Origin: Enoplosus armatus
Lineage: Eukaryota; Chordata; Actinopteri; Centrarchiformes; Enoplosidae
NCBI RefSeq assembly: GCF_043641665.1
Contig: NC_092181.1
Span: 5,742,921-5,806,920 of the forward strand
Direction: 5' to 3'
Length of the DNA: 64,000 nt
Positions 45,733 through 59,407 of the stretch are shown one piece after another. A program made the translations under genes and the position numbers. A model generated the notes under the pieces. It searched no databases and was not told the origin of the DNA. It saw only the letters and a program-made list of their open reading frames with translations. How positions within the stretch are numbered: position 1 is the first letter of the stretch; every line of letters begins with the position of its first letter.

Positions 45733-46929
45733 GACTCATGCTCCTCAGGGATCAGCAGTCACAGTCACCTCCGTCTAGTGGCCTCCACCAGTTTGTTGAA
45801 CAAAGGCCCCTGGAGAGGGAAGACGTACTTGGTAAACAAAACTTTCTTTAACACAATAAAGTCAGTGATGATGATGATGATGATGGTAGTATTTGACCAG
45901 ATTTTGTCAAAAGTGAGTTTGATGATGACAGAAGTCCTGTGGGGATCCTTAATAAAATAGTTCAGTTTAATGAGCTTTAGAGATGCTGGTAGGTGGATTT
46001 TGTTACCTTAGGCCAGGGTAGCTATTTCCCTGTTTCCAGTCTTTATGCTAGGCTAAGTTAAATGGCTGCTGGCAGTAGCTTTATATTTACCATACAGACA
46101 TGAGAGTGGTATCAATCTCCTCATGTCATCATCTAACTTTCAGCAAGAAAGCAAAAAAACATATTTCCCAAGTGTCAGTGAAGTCCAGTTGCTTTACTAA
46201 AAAGACAAAGTTTGGCAGCTCACACTCAACAACTTCAACAACTCTTTGCAAAGTAAAAATCACCAGGCTGAAATGCAACTACGCCTTCCTCCATCTGTCC
46301 CAACTGTCTAACAAGGCCTTATTAAAAGGCAGAGATCTCTTGCATCTCTTCCATCTCTTTCCCTCTGGCTTTGGTCTCCATGAAGTGGCTGTCTGCTCTT
46401 ACAGGAAGCAATGCACTGACAGGAAGCCAAGTCAGTCCCTCAAACATGGACACAGAGTCCCGTGGAAGATCTAGGCAGGGCAGACTGGAGCCATGGTAAC
46501 AGTTGCCACAGGTTCCTGTTCTGTGCTGCTGTGTGGGGTGACAATAGGATGTAAGACAAAGGGAAGGCAGGAGCAGGGAGAGGCAACACATACACAAACT
46601 GCATGACAGCGTTTCAACTGATGCTCCACCTACTCTTACTTTACTCTGTTTTTAAAAGGCAGACTTGGCCACTGACCTACTGAGATTTGATGTAAGTGTA
46701 AGTGTTAAAAGTGAAAATACGAACTATAATGCATAAATCTAACCTGTCTCACTTGTCCAAGTATGTGAGCTAAGCAGCCTAAAAGTGTTAGGATTAAATA
46801 CAAGTCTTGTGTTTTTCCTTATCATATTTATAATACCAGGACTAACTACTTCTACGCTACAATACATGAACAGCGCTTCTTTATTTCCATGGATCAGCAA
46901 CTAGTGAGGATGTTGACTTTTGCCTGGGA

Positions 46930-47890
46930 CCAAGCACTAACCTGCGGGTCTGAAAAGTGAAGCCAATGCAGAAGTCCCTTAAACCTGCATTCTTTCTAAT
47001 GGCCTGCAGGGGGCGACTCCACTGGTTGCAAAAAGTCCGATTTTTTAGAAGTCTATGAGAAAATGACCTTAATTCTCACTTGATTTATTATTATTATTGT
47101 TTATTTATACCACATGATGTTCATTTTGTAAATTATGGTCCCATTTAGAGTAAAATAGACAATAAAGCAAGGCACGCTTAGGGCATGGCTACTTTGTGAT
47201 TGGCAAGTTGCTACCACGGCAACCTGTCAATCCGGATAGAGGCGTTCAATTATACTAAAAGACACGAGTCGGCTGTTCATTTTTTCCAGTAAATACATTT
47301 ACAACCTAACTTTGTGAGCAGCTACTTTGCACGCCATGGCCAGGAGCCAGGTGCAGCCAGGTTGCCGATATAGGTAGGCGTGCATATTGTTTTCTGGTTC
47401 TCAGATCCCCAGCTCCACCCTCTAGTCCAAATATGGCCACTTCCGGTTCCAAAAAACCAAGATGGCAACAGCCAAAAGGCCAAACTCGAGGCTTCAAAAC
47501 GGTAGTCCACAAACCAATTGGTGACGTCATATTGGCTACGTCCACTTCTTTTATACAGTCTATGCCTGGGACACACAGCTTTAGTCTCAGTCTTTTAGCC
47601 GTAAACAAGACAACTGGAAACAAAATTTTATTTTTAATCCACTTATGGAGCTAATATTAGATTAATTAGCTAGCTAGCTACAGCTGATAAAATCTACTAG
47701 TGACGGTTCTCATTTCAGCCAGCAAAAATCAACATTTGCCTGCTAGAAATGAGAAGCCTGCTTTTGTCTCTGTCTGAAATCAAGCACCAATTGTTTTGAA
47801 GAATTTCAATGGTAAACCTGCCACAAACTGCGCAAGCTAAACAGCCGTAGCAACAGTAACTAAGAGGGGGTGGGGCTTATATCACTTCAT
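46930..47890. repeat. Composite dispersed repeat in elf2 intron 1
   Basis: The left part (GAAGCCAATGCAGAAGTCCC, GGGGGCGACTCCACTGGTTGC, AGAAGTCTATGAGAAAATGACC) is of a type I recognise as very common in percomorph genomes. It runs to about 47570 (CTTTTATACAGTCTATGCC). The right part, 47640-47890, has the same ordered blocks as 11030-11370. I see no coding potential. Confidence 0.6.
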
Positions 47891-47899
47891 GCCTTAATT

Positions 47900-50181
47900 G
47901 GTCAGGAGTGCGGAGGTGATAAAGTGATAAATTGTCACTGCAAGCTCTCTTTTTTCAATCTCCACACAACTACTTCCATCGTTTTCACCTGGAAAACAAA
48001 ACGCGACACCACAAATGAGGAGAAACTGAAAGTGTGCATCTTAATTCCTATTTTTCCAATGCCTCGTGCCTCTGTCCTCTCTATGACAGGCAGGCTTTTC
48101 ACCCCGTGTGGCCATTCAAAACAGCAATGACAGTTTGTTTGGCGCTTTACTTTCAACATAAACACGGTCCCAAACAGAACAAACTCTATTATCGACAAAT
48201 GGACTTCACCCCACATCTACAGCCAAGGGAGCCCACCCTCTGCTTGAAGGTAATCAAATGCAAAATTCTTCAAATTCTTCTGTGCACACAAAGACATGGA
48301 TTAGAAATAACTCTTTCTCACCTACACTAATCTTTCCACAATTTTCAGTGCAAAATGTATTGACACATTTCAAAATAGCCAGAACACAATGTAAAATTCA
48401 TGAACAATCCAGGGCATTTTTAATTTTGTACAAACTACTGACCATACAACATCCCCTATCATAGTGCTGCTGTATAATGGATGAGCCATGCTGTGCTGGT
48501 GTTCCCTCCGCCACTGAGACCAACATGCTATCAGCTCGGATGGAAATCCTCTGTTCAATTATTCAGTAGCATTCAGCAGACACTCATCCACAGAGCCGTA
48601 TGCTCTGTTTTGGAAGGGGTTAGGTTAATTCAGATTTGCTGTAATCATGCTGGGGTATTGTTCAGCCACCATGTGACACATCCACAGGTCTCACAGAAGG
48701 GCATCTAACTGGCATGTGCTGCTCCTCAGTCCAGGATGTCAGGACAGAGTAGGCAGACACTTTAATTTTCTGATGTTAAAGTAAACTCCTTCCAATCTCT
48801 GTTTCTTGTAATCCTTCCGTTCTAACTTTGTAATATTTCATACTTCACCTGTTGTTGCATGCCTTTTGCTCTCTGGCACAGAAACAGCCTTACCAAAGGG
48901 AGGTGTATACACGTGGTACGATGTGCCATTAAACTGACAGAAGTTATGCAAGTCCATGGAAGAGTTGGACATTGTGACACACTTAGTTTTTGTGATCTAT
49001 CTAGCCCATCTAACTCCTTTCATTAGAAAACCAGAAAGAGGTTGCATGAAAGGGAGGGTCAGAGTCCTGTATGTGGTATCTGTATGTTTCCACTCAACAG
49101 AATGATCTGGCATTAAAATGACAGCGTGCGACAGTATGAATCAGCGTGGGCAATTACCTCTCATTGCAGAGCTGTGTATGTTATTTCTTTCTTGAATGAT
49201 ATTCCTTGAATGATATTGAGAACATCCTTCTAAGTGGACAAATACAGACCCTCCAACAACTGCACAATATAATGTGCAGGGTCATGTGGGTCACACACAC
49301 ACACACACACACACGCACACACGCACACACTGGTAGGAGTTGAGTCTCTCAAGCAGGACTTGCAGGTTGCACTGCCTCAAACAAGTGTTACAGGACCTGC
49401 TGGACGACTGCGAACACGTGGCTGCCTTGTCGCTTCTCAGGCTGCATTATTATTTGTTTCATTCAGAAACTACCGGTCACATTACAAGCAAAGGAATTAA
49501 TACTTTTAAAAAGGTCAAAAGCAGTCAGTCACTCCTTACAGTTAGCTACTAGTCATGTTGGCATTCCAGGAATTGAAAATATTTCTGCTGCAATGAAAGT
49601 CATTCTGAATAAGACCTACAGCTGCATGTCTCACATTCAGTTCACTTTTAACTTTTCATTACCAGGGTGCGAGCAGACGAGTAGCTTGACTCTTTTACAA
49701 CATGTTGTTCTGATTCTTGGTGAATCGGTAGCAGTCTCGAGACTTCACAAGATACAGCAGATTAATCAGGCCGACATTCTCACCGTAAAATCCAAACAAA
49801 CCCATCAAAACTATAAAAAGGAAAAAAGCCCACACTTGCCTTTCCACAGAAAAGTTGAAAAGCTTGCATCTTTACTTGGCTGCTGTTTACAAATCCACAA
49901 GGAGAAGATAAAGAAAGAATGAGAGTGGTGCGTTCTTGCCATGGTATGAGAAAGCAAAAGGACATTTTTTTTCTACATCTTTCTCTCTCTCTGCCTGTCT
50001 CTGACTCTCTCCCACACCTCTTCTCTGTCTGACATCCATCCATCCACCCGTCTGGCCGTCCATCTCCTCTCTCTGCCTGCATGCTCGCTCGTCTGCCTGT
50101 TCCCTGGGTGGAAGAAACCTCTCAGAGCGACTCAGCACTCCTCAGACCCTGCCCTGAGCTCAGATCACATGACAAGGGTGG

Positions 50182-50233
<52 letters not shown>

Positions 50234-50325
50234 CACATGATCTTTCAACAACAGAGCTTTTGTTCCAAGTAACTGGGGCTATTGGTAAAGATACAACGCC
50301 CTGCCTTGTGCCCTGCCCTCTACCA

Positions 50326-50366
<41 letters not shown>

Positions 50367-52640
50367 GATGACACAACGAGCAAATACATGGCAAGTATGA
50401 CCTCAGGATTTACTTGACATCCACCCAACCCCTACATATACATGCACACACAGGCAAGTTCCACTATAACTCAGTTGCATCAATGATATAGCCATGAAGT
50501 TGTGTTATGAATTCTGTACAGTGTTATATGTCACATTTAATCTGCTGTCACTCAATGTTTAGAAAAATAGTGAGTTGATATTTTTGGGCCTGAAACGTTC
50601 ATAGTTTGTGCTACAACACAAATTCTCTACATAGAAATATTAAAACATGGCGGGGGATTATGTCTTTAGACTTGATTATGAGATTATGAAGAATGATTGT
50701 CTTTAGACTTGGCATGTCAAGAGTCATTCAGGTAGCTACAAGTTAATAAAATAAGCAAAAAAAATTAGCCTTTTACATTACGTAAAAGGATCCAGCCTCT
50801 CAAATGTGTTCTCTGTTTTATATCATTGTAAATTGAATAATCTTTGGGTTTTGGACCGCTGGTCAGACAGACTGGTAAATCGTGATCAGTATGCGACAGA
50901 TTCAAGTTCAAATGGCGTCATGCAAAGTCAACACATTAACAAGCATTTGCTTTGCCTTTCCCTTTTCTGGTGGTGATTTGACTTTGCAATCATTTTACTA
51001 CTTATATTAGGAGCATATGTGGTTCAATATTCCTAAAACATGTTGTGAGGTTACCTTTTGTGAATGTTGTAAGGCTTGAAGGATATGATGATTACAGAGC
51101 TGATCTTCATATCTAAAACCCTAAGCAGAAATTCCAGTGGAAATCAGCTTGAGGCAGCCCTGGATGTCCAAATAAAGACATGAAACATGAAAATGACCAA
51201 GAATTTACATAAAATTATAATAAAATAATAAGGATGTGTTTGTCGGCAAATGGCCATCATCCTCACAGTGATTGCATTCCCTTCCACTCAACTCTAATAA
51301 CAAACACACACTGTAAGCCTGTAACATCTAAGCCCAGCATTTGCGTTTTTACCCGGTTCACCCCCCCATCACCCATCAATCTCTGTTTCTATTTTGGCCA
51401 TTTCTCACCAGGCTTCTCGTGATTTAACACTGGAGCATGACTGTGGCTGCCCAGCAGAAACCTTCAGACTGCAGGATATACTGGCTAAGCAAAAGGCCAG
51501 CTGTGCCAATCATTTGCCAGCACAAAGCATAGACACTTCAGTGCAGCAGCTCACGCTGGAGACTGCAGGTGCAGGCCTAAATAACACTACTTCACCACAC
51601 ACAATCACAAGTGCACATCCCAGCAGCCACTAAAGCAGTAACTTAAAATAGAATACTGTGCTAAGCTGCCACACTGGATGATGCTAATTTCATTCACGTC
51701 AAAGATAGCTACAGTGGCGGTGCTGAGGAAATTATAAGGGGTCACTATTAAATGTTTTGTGTTTTTTCATCCACCAAACACAAGTTGAAAGTTAAAATAC
51801 CCCAAAAGCATCAAAATAGAAAAATGTACTATATGTCGACTACATAAACAATTCTAAGACACTTTGAACTTTTTTATGGACACAAATATATAATTAAAAG
51901 TAGTTAAAACATCAACAAGAAAAAAAATCTATAGTCCCAAATATTTCAAATAAACTAAAGGATATTAATGTATGTCAAAAAGTAGTATAGGGGTTGTTAT
52001 TTGTGATAGTGATTATCATCTTTTCAAATAGTTCAACATGAGCGATGAGAAAAAGAGGGAAAAAAAGCTACTAACAAAGTCTTACCATGCTGACAACATG
52101 CCACCAGCATCAATGGCCTACTTATCACCACAATCATATTGCTGGGTTACAATACACTTGCTATCCTACAAAGCCAATATAGTGTTTGTCTGTGCTGATA
52201 CCCGTGTCACTTAAAAGCAGTGAGGTTAGACCCGAGATCAAAGTTAATTCAGATAACAAACCCCCGCCTACATCACACAGTTGACTGACCGCAGTTTATG
52301 TCAGACAGCGAGTCTTGGGAGTAATTCACTGTTGCAATGATCCCTTTGCAGCTAACCTTATCAATGAATTATTAGCCAGCTCTTGCATCATTTACATAGT
52401 TATTTTACATTAATACGCCGGTCATGAAATTGTGTGCTATAAACGCATTTCAACAACCGCAATTTTTTGAGAAGACGTCGCACACACGCTGAAAACCGAA
52501 TAGAAACAGAAACTGAATACTGACATTAACTTAGCTAACGTTAGCTAGATAAGTTAGCATCGTTACAAATACAAGCTGTCAGAAAAGAAACACAACAAGC
52601 CATGTGGCTAATGCTGGCTAATGTCAGGTCAGCTCACTTA
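47900..52640. other. elf2 first intron: no gene seen
   Basis: About 4.7 kb without supported coding sequence. It has CA-dinucleotide tracts at about 49292-49330, 50183-50231 and 50332-50364, and a fragment near 50826-50880 of the repeat found at 6055-6365 and 57015-57165. The short frames here have no recognisable family. Confidence 0.5.
50183..50231. repeat. (AC)n microsatellite
   Basis: About 49 bases of uninterrupted AC dinucleotides; a second tract of 33 bases lies at 50332-50364. Confidence 0.95.
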
Positions 52641-52641
52641 C

Positions 52642-52950
52642 CGTGAAATTCCTCTTTTCGCTCCTGGCTGGCGACCAACTTAATTTACAGGCAGCAACTT
52701 GGCGTTAGCTGGCTTGCTAATGAGAGTTTGCTGTGAGAGTGTGTGTGTGTGTGTGTGTGACATCCAGTAACCTCTCCTCCTCTCCGGACGGGCTCTCGTG
52801 CTCTGATCCCACTGCTGCTGTCGACTGTCAGGCTGAGCAGTCCCGCTGCTAACGACAACGCTAGCTAACCTAACGTTGACGTTAGCCGTTTGTATTAACG
52901 AAGAGGAGCCTCCGGACACACAGACCTCGGTGCCCTTGGTGTTTCATGCG
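52642..52950 (-). promoter_or_regulatory. elf2: Distal promoter and non-coding first exon of elf2
   Basis: On the minus strand a strong donor (CACG|GTAAGTGAG) ends a G+C-rich, CpG-containing stretch at 52642. The next usable acceptor is just before the elf2 ATG at 45732, so this is most likely the 5' untranslated exon of the long isoform, with an intron of about 6.9 kb. The exact transcription start cannot be seen; I place it between 52850 and 53060. It contains a short (TG)10 tract at 52740-52759. Confidence 0.55.
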
Positions 52951-52959
52951 GGGCAGTAA

Positions 52960-54416
52960 AAGAATAAAGGAGCGGGACAGGACAGGCTGTTCCTCAGCCT
53001 GCTAATGGAGAATGACTCGGTTGTCAGTTTACTCTCCGCTCGTTCAGGCAAATTACACTCGTGACGTCACGCCGTACGATAAACAACCAGAGCTCACCAG
53101 AATAAACTCATTCACTCACTCAGTATTATTTGTCTATTATCAAAAAAAATAATCATCAATCCCCTTCTTTCCCACCATAACCAGAGGATAAAAAATGTCA
53201 TTTTATTAGGATTTTTTTTTCTTGCTTCTATTTGCCTCAAGGCAACAAAGATGATGTCGTGATGGTCACAAGTTATTCCAAAAAAGTTCCTAAAAAGCTA
53301 ATATTCATAAGCTTAGGCAAATGATAAAACAACAGTTATCTGTCACCACCAAGTGGTCAGCGCACACTATATTCACTCTAGCACAGTGCATTGCCATGTC
53401 AAGTAATAACACACAAATAATTTCATGCGCAGCAAAACTGAGTTCAGTTGTTTACACACCACTTTATTTAAAGTGTCTATGTGAGCACATTATCATGACA
53501 ACAGAGACATCGCAATTAGCTAAATAAAAACGGGTACGTTAACTATTTAATATATTAATATAATATATAGTTAATATATGATTAGTGAGTTATGCAGTGC
53601 ACCTACGCATATATTTAAAACAAAGCAAGTTACATATCTTAGAGAAGTGGAGGCATGTTACTGTTGAATATAAAGATAAGAAAATAATAGTGAAAGGGTA
53701 TGATGATTTTATATGAGTTTAAACCTACACAGAATGTATCAATCCTTTGTTGTAGAAGGTATTGGTATCGGCTTTAAAAAGCAAATGTCAGCACTGGTGC
53801 AGTATTTTTCACCGGTATTTTTGTTATGTTGCCTTCTAGGTATGCATCACTTTCAAATTAGCAACACAATAAAAGTGTGATGGTCTTAAATACCTGAAGA
53901 TAGTCATGTCTGGGCCTACATTTGTACTAAACAAAAGTGACAAAAATGTATATCTTTATGCAATTACATCAGATGATATGAGACGTACTGTTATCACCTT
54001 GGAGAACATATGTGCAGCCCTGCTTAAAATTCTTGGTACAGTTTGTAGGTATTGTTAGGCTACTTAGGCAAAATCTATGTAAAGCAGTCTATCACCACAT
54101 TACACAACAAATCACTTCCACTGCCTACTAGAACACCATTAAAGAAACGTGTTCAGCTGGTCATGAAAAGCTTTGCAATAGTGGCACCTAGAGGACAAGA
54201 GACATGATGGGGATCATTTCATAAATACTAACAAAGATTGATCAGAAACTGAAAGGGAACATTTAACAAAAAAAAAAAAAAAAAACTGACAACATTTCAA
54301 GAAGGACACATTAGCTAGTGAAACGCGTGGCTAGTTCTCCACGTGTTGTTTTCATCAGTCGTCCGGGCTTGGCTGACAGATAAGCGAGTGTTGTGGAAGG
54401 CACACTGTCTGTCGTG
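52960..54416. other. Spacer between elf2 and mgarp: no gene seen
   Basis: AT-rich sequence with an A-tract at 54268-54286. The stretch just below 54417 would be 3' untranslated sequence of the long mgarp-type transcript. No clear AATAAA (plus-strand TTTATT) is found until about 53463 and 53201. Confidence 0.4.
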
Positions 54417-56677
54417 TCATGACTGGGCTGTCACCACCACCATAGTCTCTGTGGCTGCAACAAACAAGCACAACACCAGTTTGTATGGCAGAAATGCATA
54501 TGTTCAGTGTATGTGACTATTATTTTGCAACATACTTATCCTAGAGTTTAAATGAGTAGAATGGACATGGGCAGCAGGGTTTTTAATAGAGTGCAATAGA
54601 GCATTTAAAATGTGGCTATCTGAGAATAACACCTATCCTGAAGATGTCCATTCTACTGTCTCTAGTTCTACGAAGACGGCTGTGTTTATAGGCATGCTGC
54701 TTTTAACCGTTTACCTTCTTAACTGTACTATTACATCACTGAGCAGCTTTTTACAGTCCAGATAGACACCTTTGGCTCTGTGGACACAGGCAGAAATACA
54801 TCTGGTCAGAGCCGAACACAGAGAAGACTCAGATTATATTGTCTTTTAGCATCATTGTGAAATTGCTCAACCCAATTTGTGTAACATTTAACTACATATC
54901 CTTTTATTCTCATGACTCAAAATAGCAGGAAGTTGTAAACAAAACATGTAGACGTGTTTTACATTTTAACATATGCTGCAAGCTCAGTCTTATATACCTT
55001 TCTAATTAGGTTTGATGAGGTGGAGCTTTCCAATTGAAGAACCCTTTATCATAAAGATTGAGGTCTTTGCTGCAGCGGTCATCATTAAAGGCAGATGTCA
55101 GCGCACAACAAAGGAAACACATGTTGAAAGTCTCCACCTCCACCCTAATTTTGCCGTGTGAGTGAGCGAGAACCCTGACACTGGCACACTTTAATGGAAT
55201 GAAGTAATTATTGTTATTAGTCACATCTGTGTTTAACACGTCAGCTGTGTCTGCTGTGACAGAGATCTATAGTGCTGCCCACCGTGCCCACACCATGACG
55301 TGTGATGTCAGACTATTACTACTATTACTATTACTATTACTATAAACTACAAAGAATGGAAATCAGATCCTGCTTACCTTGGTCAATTATTATTATTAAT
55401 AGTCAATTAAGTATTGTCTTACAGGGAGACACATGCTGAAATTTTGGGTATAATTCATCTTTAAGGCTTCAAACAGGATTAATTAATAAATTATGTAAAT
55501 TCTTAATGCAGGTAGTGAATATAATACTAATACAAAAATTATCTGGGGAGGCAGAAAAGGGGGAGGGTATTGTAGCCTTTTACTGAAGGGAGGGTAGTAA
55601 AACCTTTTGGGGAGACCAGGGGAGGGTCCTTTTTAAGCCATGTTTTATCTTAATTCAGCCTCGGGGACTACGGAGAGGGTCCAAAGTTCTGTCATCATAT
55701 ACTACTATTTCCTTAGTGTAGCTATGATGGAGCATTATAGATCATGCTAAACTATGGGGTGTTCTTACTTTGTCCCTCCACCAGTGACACTGCCTCCTTG
55801 TCCTCAGCTCCCTCAATGGTCAGTTGCCCTCCCAAAGCAGCAGGTGGCGCCACCTCCTCTGCCGCTGATGGAGCAGAGTGGCAGGAGTGGCAGTGCTTGG
55901 CCTCATGTACTGGAGCCTCTGATGTAGATTCTGGTTCAGCAGCTGAAAGGACCTCCAGGTCTGACCCGGAGGAGGCTGCTGCCAGCTGAGTCGCCTCCAC
56001 AGCTGCTGCAGCTTCACTGTGTGTAGCTTCGAGTGCCTTTGCTGAGGCTTCAGCTGCCGCCTCCTCCACTGATGTCTCAGCAGCAGGCGTTGTCTCACCT
56101 GGTGATGTGTCATCCACTGGAGCGGCTTCAGCAGTGGTGGTGGCCTCCTCAGCTGGTGTAGCCTCCTCAGCTGGTGTAGCCTCCTCAGCGGGAGCACCAT
56201 CAGGTGAGGCCTCTGTAGAAGCGACAGCCTCCTCTGGAGCAGCTCCAGGGACCGGAGCCTGATCTTCAGCCTCAACCTCACCCACCTCCTCCACTGTCGG
56301 GGCTGAAGTTGCAGGTTCTTCAGGAAGAAGTGTAGCTGCCTCCTCCTCCTCTGCTGCTGCAGGAGAAGGTGTCTCCTCTTCAACCACCTCTTCAGCAGCT
56401 GGAGCTTCAGCATCATCAGCACCAGCCTCTGCAGACTTCAGCTCCTCCTCATTCACTACAACCGCCGCCTCTTCAGCTGCTTCTTTTTCTACCACCTCTG
56501 TGGTTTCCTCCAGGACTTCAGGCTCTACTACCTCCAGTGTGGACTCCAAACCTTTTCCATCTTCCTCTATTTTCTGGACAGCTTTCACCAGACTCGTCTC
56601 ACCAACAGAAGCAGCTGCAATCTCAACTGAAGAGCCGGCAAAGATCTTCACAGCTGTGAGCAGATCTGGCAAAGACT
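54417..56677 (-). CDS. Distal 3' exons of an mgarp-type Ala/Glu-rich protein (alternative end or duplicate)
   Basis: Two exons: 56677-55769 (acceptor CCTTCAG, donor CAAA|GTAAGA) and 54454-54417 (stop TGA at 54417-54419). They encode about 315 residues starting ESLPDLLTAVKIFAGSSVEI, then a low-complexity region rich in Ala, Glu, Thr and Pro with four AEEATP-like repeats, then HEAKHCHSCHSAPS, and end TTETMVVVTAQS. The incoming phase is 1, the same as the phase left by the mgarp exon 62746-62818, so this can splice to it by skipping the exon at 59408-59892. It could instead be a tandem duplicate with its own first exon; a short ATGAACTGGACAG|GTAGTC at about 57270-57285 would fit the phase. Composition resembles MGARP, but nothing in the sequence identifies a function. 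Confidence 0.6.
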
Positions 56678-57014
56678 CTGAAGGACAGGAGGACAGGAAG
56701 TAGTGGCTGAGAGGTTTGAAGTATAGTATACAATATAAGTTCACACATTCCAGCATCTCTTAATATCGGAGCTTCATGTGAAGTAAAAATGCTTTAACAT
56801 CAATGGCTTCAACTCTATTTGAAGCCATGTGAAACATGACTGTTGTATAATGTAAACTTAAATTGGTGTGTTGCATTTTTCTATGCACCATACTGTCCCC
56901 TTACAATTTAAAAAAAATAATCTGCAACTACTTCCATTTGTAAAAGTTAATCAATTAAAAATGCCAAATATTTACTTGTCATATGTGAGGTTTTGCTGCT
57001 TTTGTGTTTTAAAT

Positions 57015-57165
57015 AATTGGAAATTAAATATCTTTGGGTTTTGGACCATTGGATAGAAATTGGGCTCTGGAAACTTGACACTTTTTTTGACATTTCATGC
57101 ACTAAACGATTGATTAATTGGTCAAAACATAATTGCCAGATTAACCAATGATGAAAATAACCATT
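57015..57165. repeat. Dispersed repeat fragment
   Basis: TTTGGGTTTTGGACCATTGG, GGGCTCTGGAAACTTGA and AACGATTGATTAATTGGTC match the family seen at 6055-6365 and 50826-50880 in opposite or same sense. A few hundred bases on either side show nothing else. Confidence 0.6.
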
Positions 57166-58395
57166 TGTTTAAGCCCTTGCTGTTTTGTATAAGTTCCACT
57201 TACCTTGACCGGGCGTCTATCACTGGACGGTCTACAGTCATCACAGGTTCAGGAAGTACTCTAAAAGGAGACTACCTGTCCAGTTCATGCTCCTTCTGCT
57301 GGTGTTACCTTTTTAGAAAAAGTGTAAAACACGGAACTTGAAAAAGCAGTCAGGGTCTTTGATGAGGTGTGTGGTGAGCGCTCTTAACACCGGTTTGATC
57401 TCAATGCAAAAGCCTCAAGTCATGTTTTTTTTTAAGACATCGATTAAACCCTAGATGGACATTTTTATAAAGATAATATCCACATGACGTTAAAAGAATT
57501 TCATTACACGGCGCATGTGTTGTTGGATAGTAAACATTCCTGGGTTGCCACCAACAACGTCCCATGAGCCTGTCTGTCACCCCATCAGGACACCCTAAAA
57601 CAAGCATTGTAATCTAGGATTAGTCTTAACCTGTCTGAGACTGCACTTCTTACAATTAAGAATCTGTTGTTCAAATGTAAGGTAAATGTTTGGAAGAAAA
57701 AAAAAAAAACTGTTAATGTGACATGTCTGTCAAATGATGGCAGAATCTTTTCTTCCCCTTTCAACTCGTTGAGCAGGACCAGCCACAGCCATCTGACAGT
57801 TTCTTACTGAGTGCTTCCTGAATCTTTCCTACCCTTCGTATAACATTATGCAAATTATTTGTGACATTTAGGCTGATCAATATATTGCAGACACTTTGAG
57901 AGGGTAGGTTTTGAGGTCTCTAGCTCAGACTTTGAATTTCATGTTGCACACTAAAAATTATTTGATTGGTTATGGATTAGTTAGTTCTCCAGACTTTTCT
58001 TTTACTGTAAAGTCTTTGAGAAATGCTTGAGTGGTCACATGCTCACCCTTAGAGAACACTGTATCGAGGGCAAAAACCCATTTAGATCGTCTTTCAATCT
58101 TCAGCTTGAAGGCACAGGAGCATGAACATAGCACAGGGATTCTTCAGGAAAGGGGGCATTTCTCCAGGAAGTGGGCGTTTCTACACCTACATTACACATC
58201 ACAGTCTATATGCAAAAGCAACAAGCAGCTAAGAGTCGATGAATAAACTATAGGCCATAAATATACATACACACACACACAGAAGTTGATAAATGCAAAC
58301 CAAAAAGCTTCAATGATGCGTTCGAGTAAAAAAATGCAATCTAACAAAAAAACAAAAAGAGAAACGCCGTTTTTATGTAATCAATCCAGTGAAGA

Positions 58396-58401
58396 TTTAT
58401 T
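58396..58401 (-). terminator. mgarp: Polyadenylation signal of mgarp
   Basis: AATAAA on the minus strand (plus TTTATT), about 1 kb after the stop codon at 59408. It closes the transcript whose last coding exon is 59408-59892. Confidence 0.6.
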
Positions 58402-59407
58402 CTTGGAACACTTAACTGCATTAACCATAATGACAACTTGCTCAGAGACAAAAAGGTGAATGAAATGTCTGGAGTGTTACCTGAAAGGTTCAGAGAAGTT
58501 TCACATTTAAAGAGACAGAAGTGAGTTTAACACTAAAAACTTGTACAAGGCTGGTAAATTGTAATGATGTCAAAACAATGGACAGTTCGATAAAGCGGAT
58601 GCAGGTTGCTGTAGATGTAGCTAGAGAAATGGTAATGATGGAAATTAAAGTATTTTAACGTGAAAAAAAAAATGTTAGAGTAAAAAAGCAAAAAGGATTT
58701 TATGAGTCAAGAAAAACTAGAGCAGAGCTGCAGCCAGGAAAAGAGGAGCTGGTTTTTGGTCAAACTTCACATCGAGACAGTTACATACATCTCTCTACTG
58801 TAACCTAAGCAGAGATATAACTGAAGTAAGCATTTGCTGGGCAGAGGAAGAACAAGTGCAAACGTTGAAAGAGACAAAAACTACTCATCAAATGGGCTGC
58901 ATTCATTCACTATGCTGACATTTTTACAGAAGTAGGAAGGAAAGGCAGAGCGGTCGTGTTTTTAAGGGCACTTAGAATACTTTACAGAGAACATAAGTCA
59001 TCAACTCGTTTCTATCCCTCATATCACCTAGTTCAACACTCCTCTAACTGTACAGCAGCCAAACCATCATTTGGATTTGCTCTGGTGATAAAAAATTCCT
59101 ACAGAAACTGAATTTTCCAAACTGAATCTAATCTCAGCCTAATGCCAAATGTTCTGGTTTGGGTCTGAAGGATGGGGTAAGGGTAGGCAGGCACCTGAAA
59201 ACTGGACTGATGAACCCTTAACTGGTATTTATTAACCAACCCAAAGTGAAAACTAAATGCCCCCCCACCCCCACAACACACCACCCTCCTTTTAGCAAAA
59301 TAGGGGTTCATAAGTCCTTTTTTCCTGGGCCCAGAGAGGTGGGACACAGCACCAACTAACTGACTCCCAGCCCTCCTTTCTGGGCGAACTATGGGGCCAT
59401 CACAGCT

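Noticed and set aside
55820..56422. Minus-strand Leu/Arg/Gln-rich frame overlapping the Ala/Glu-rich exon
   Set aside because: A frame-shifted reading of the same repeats; the Ala/Glu frame has proper splice sites and phase.
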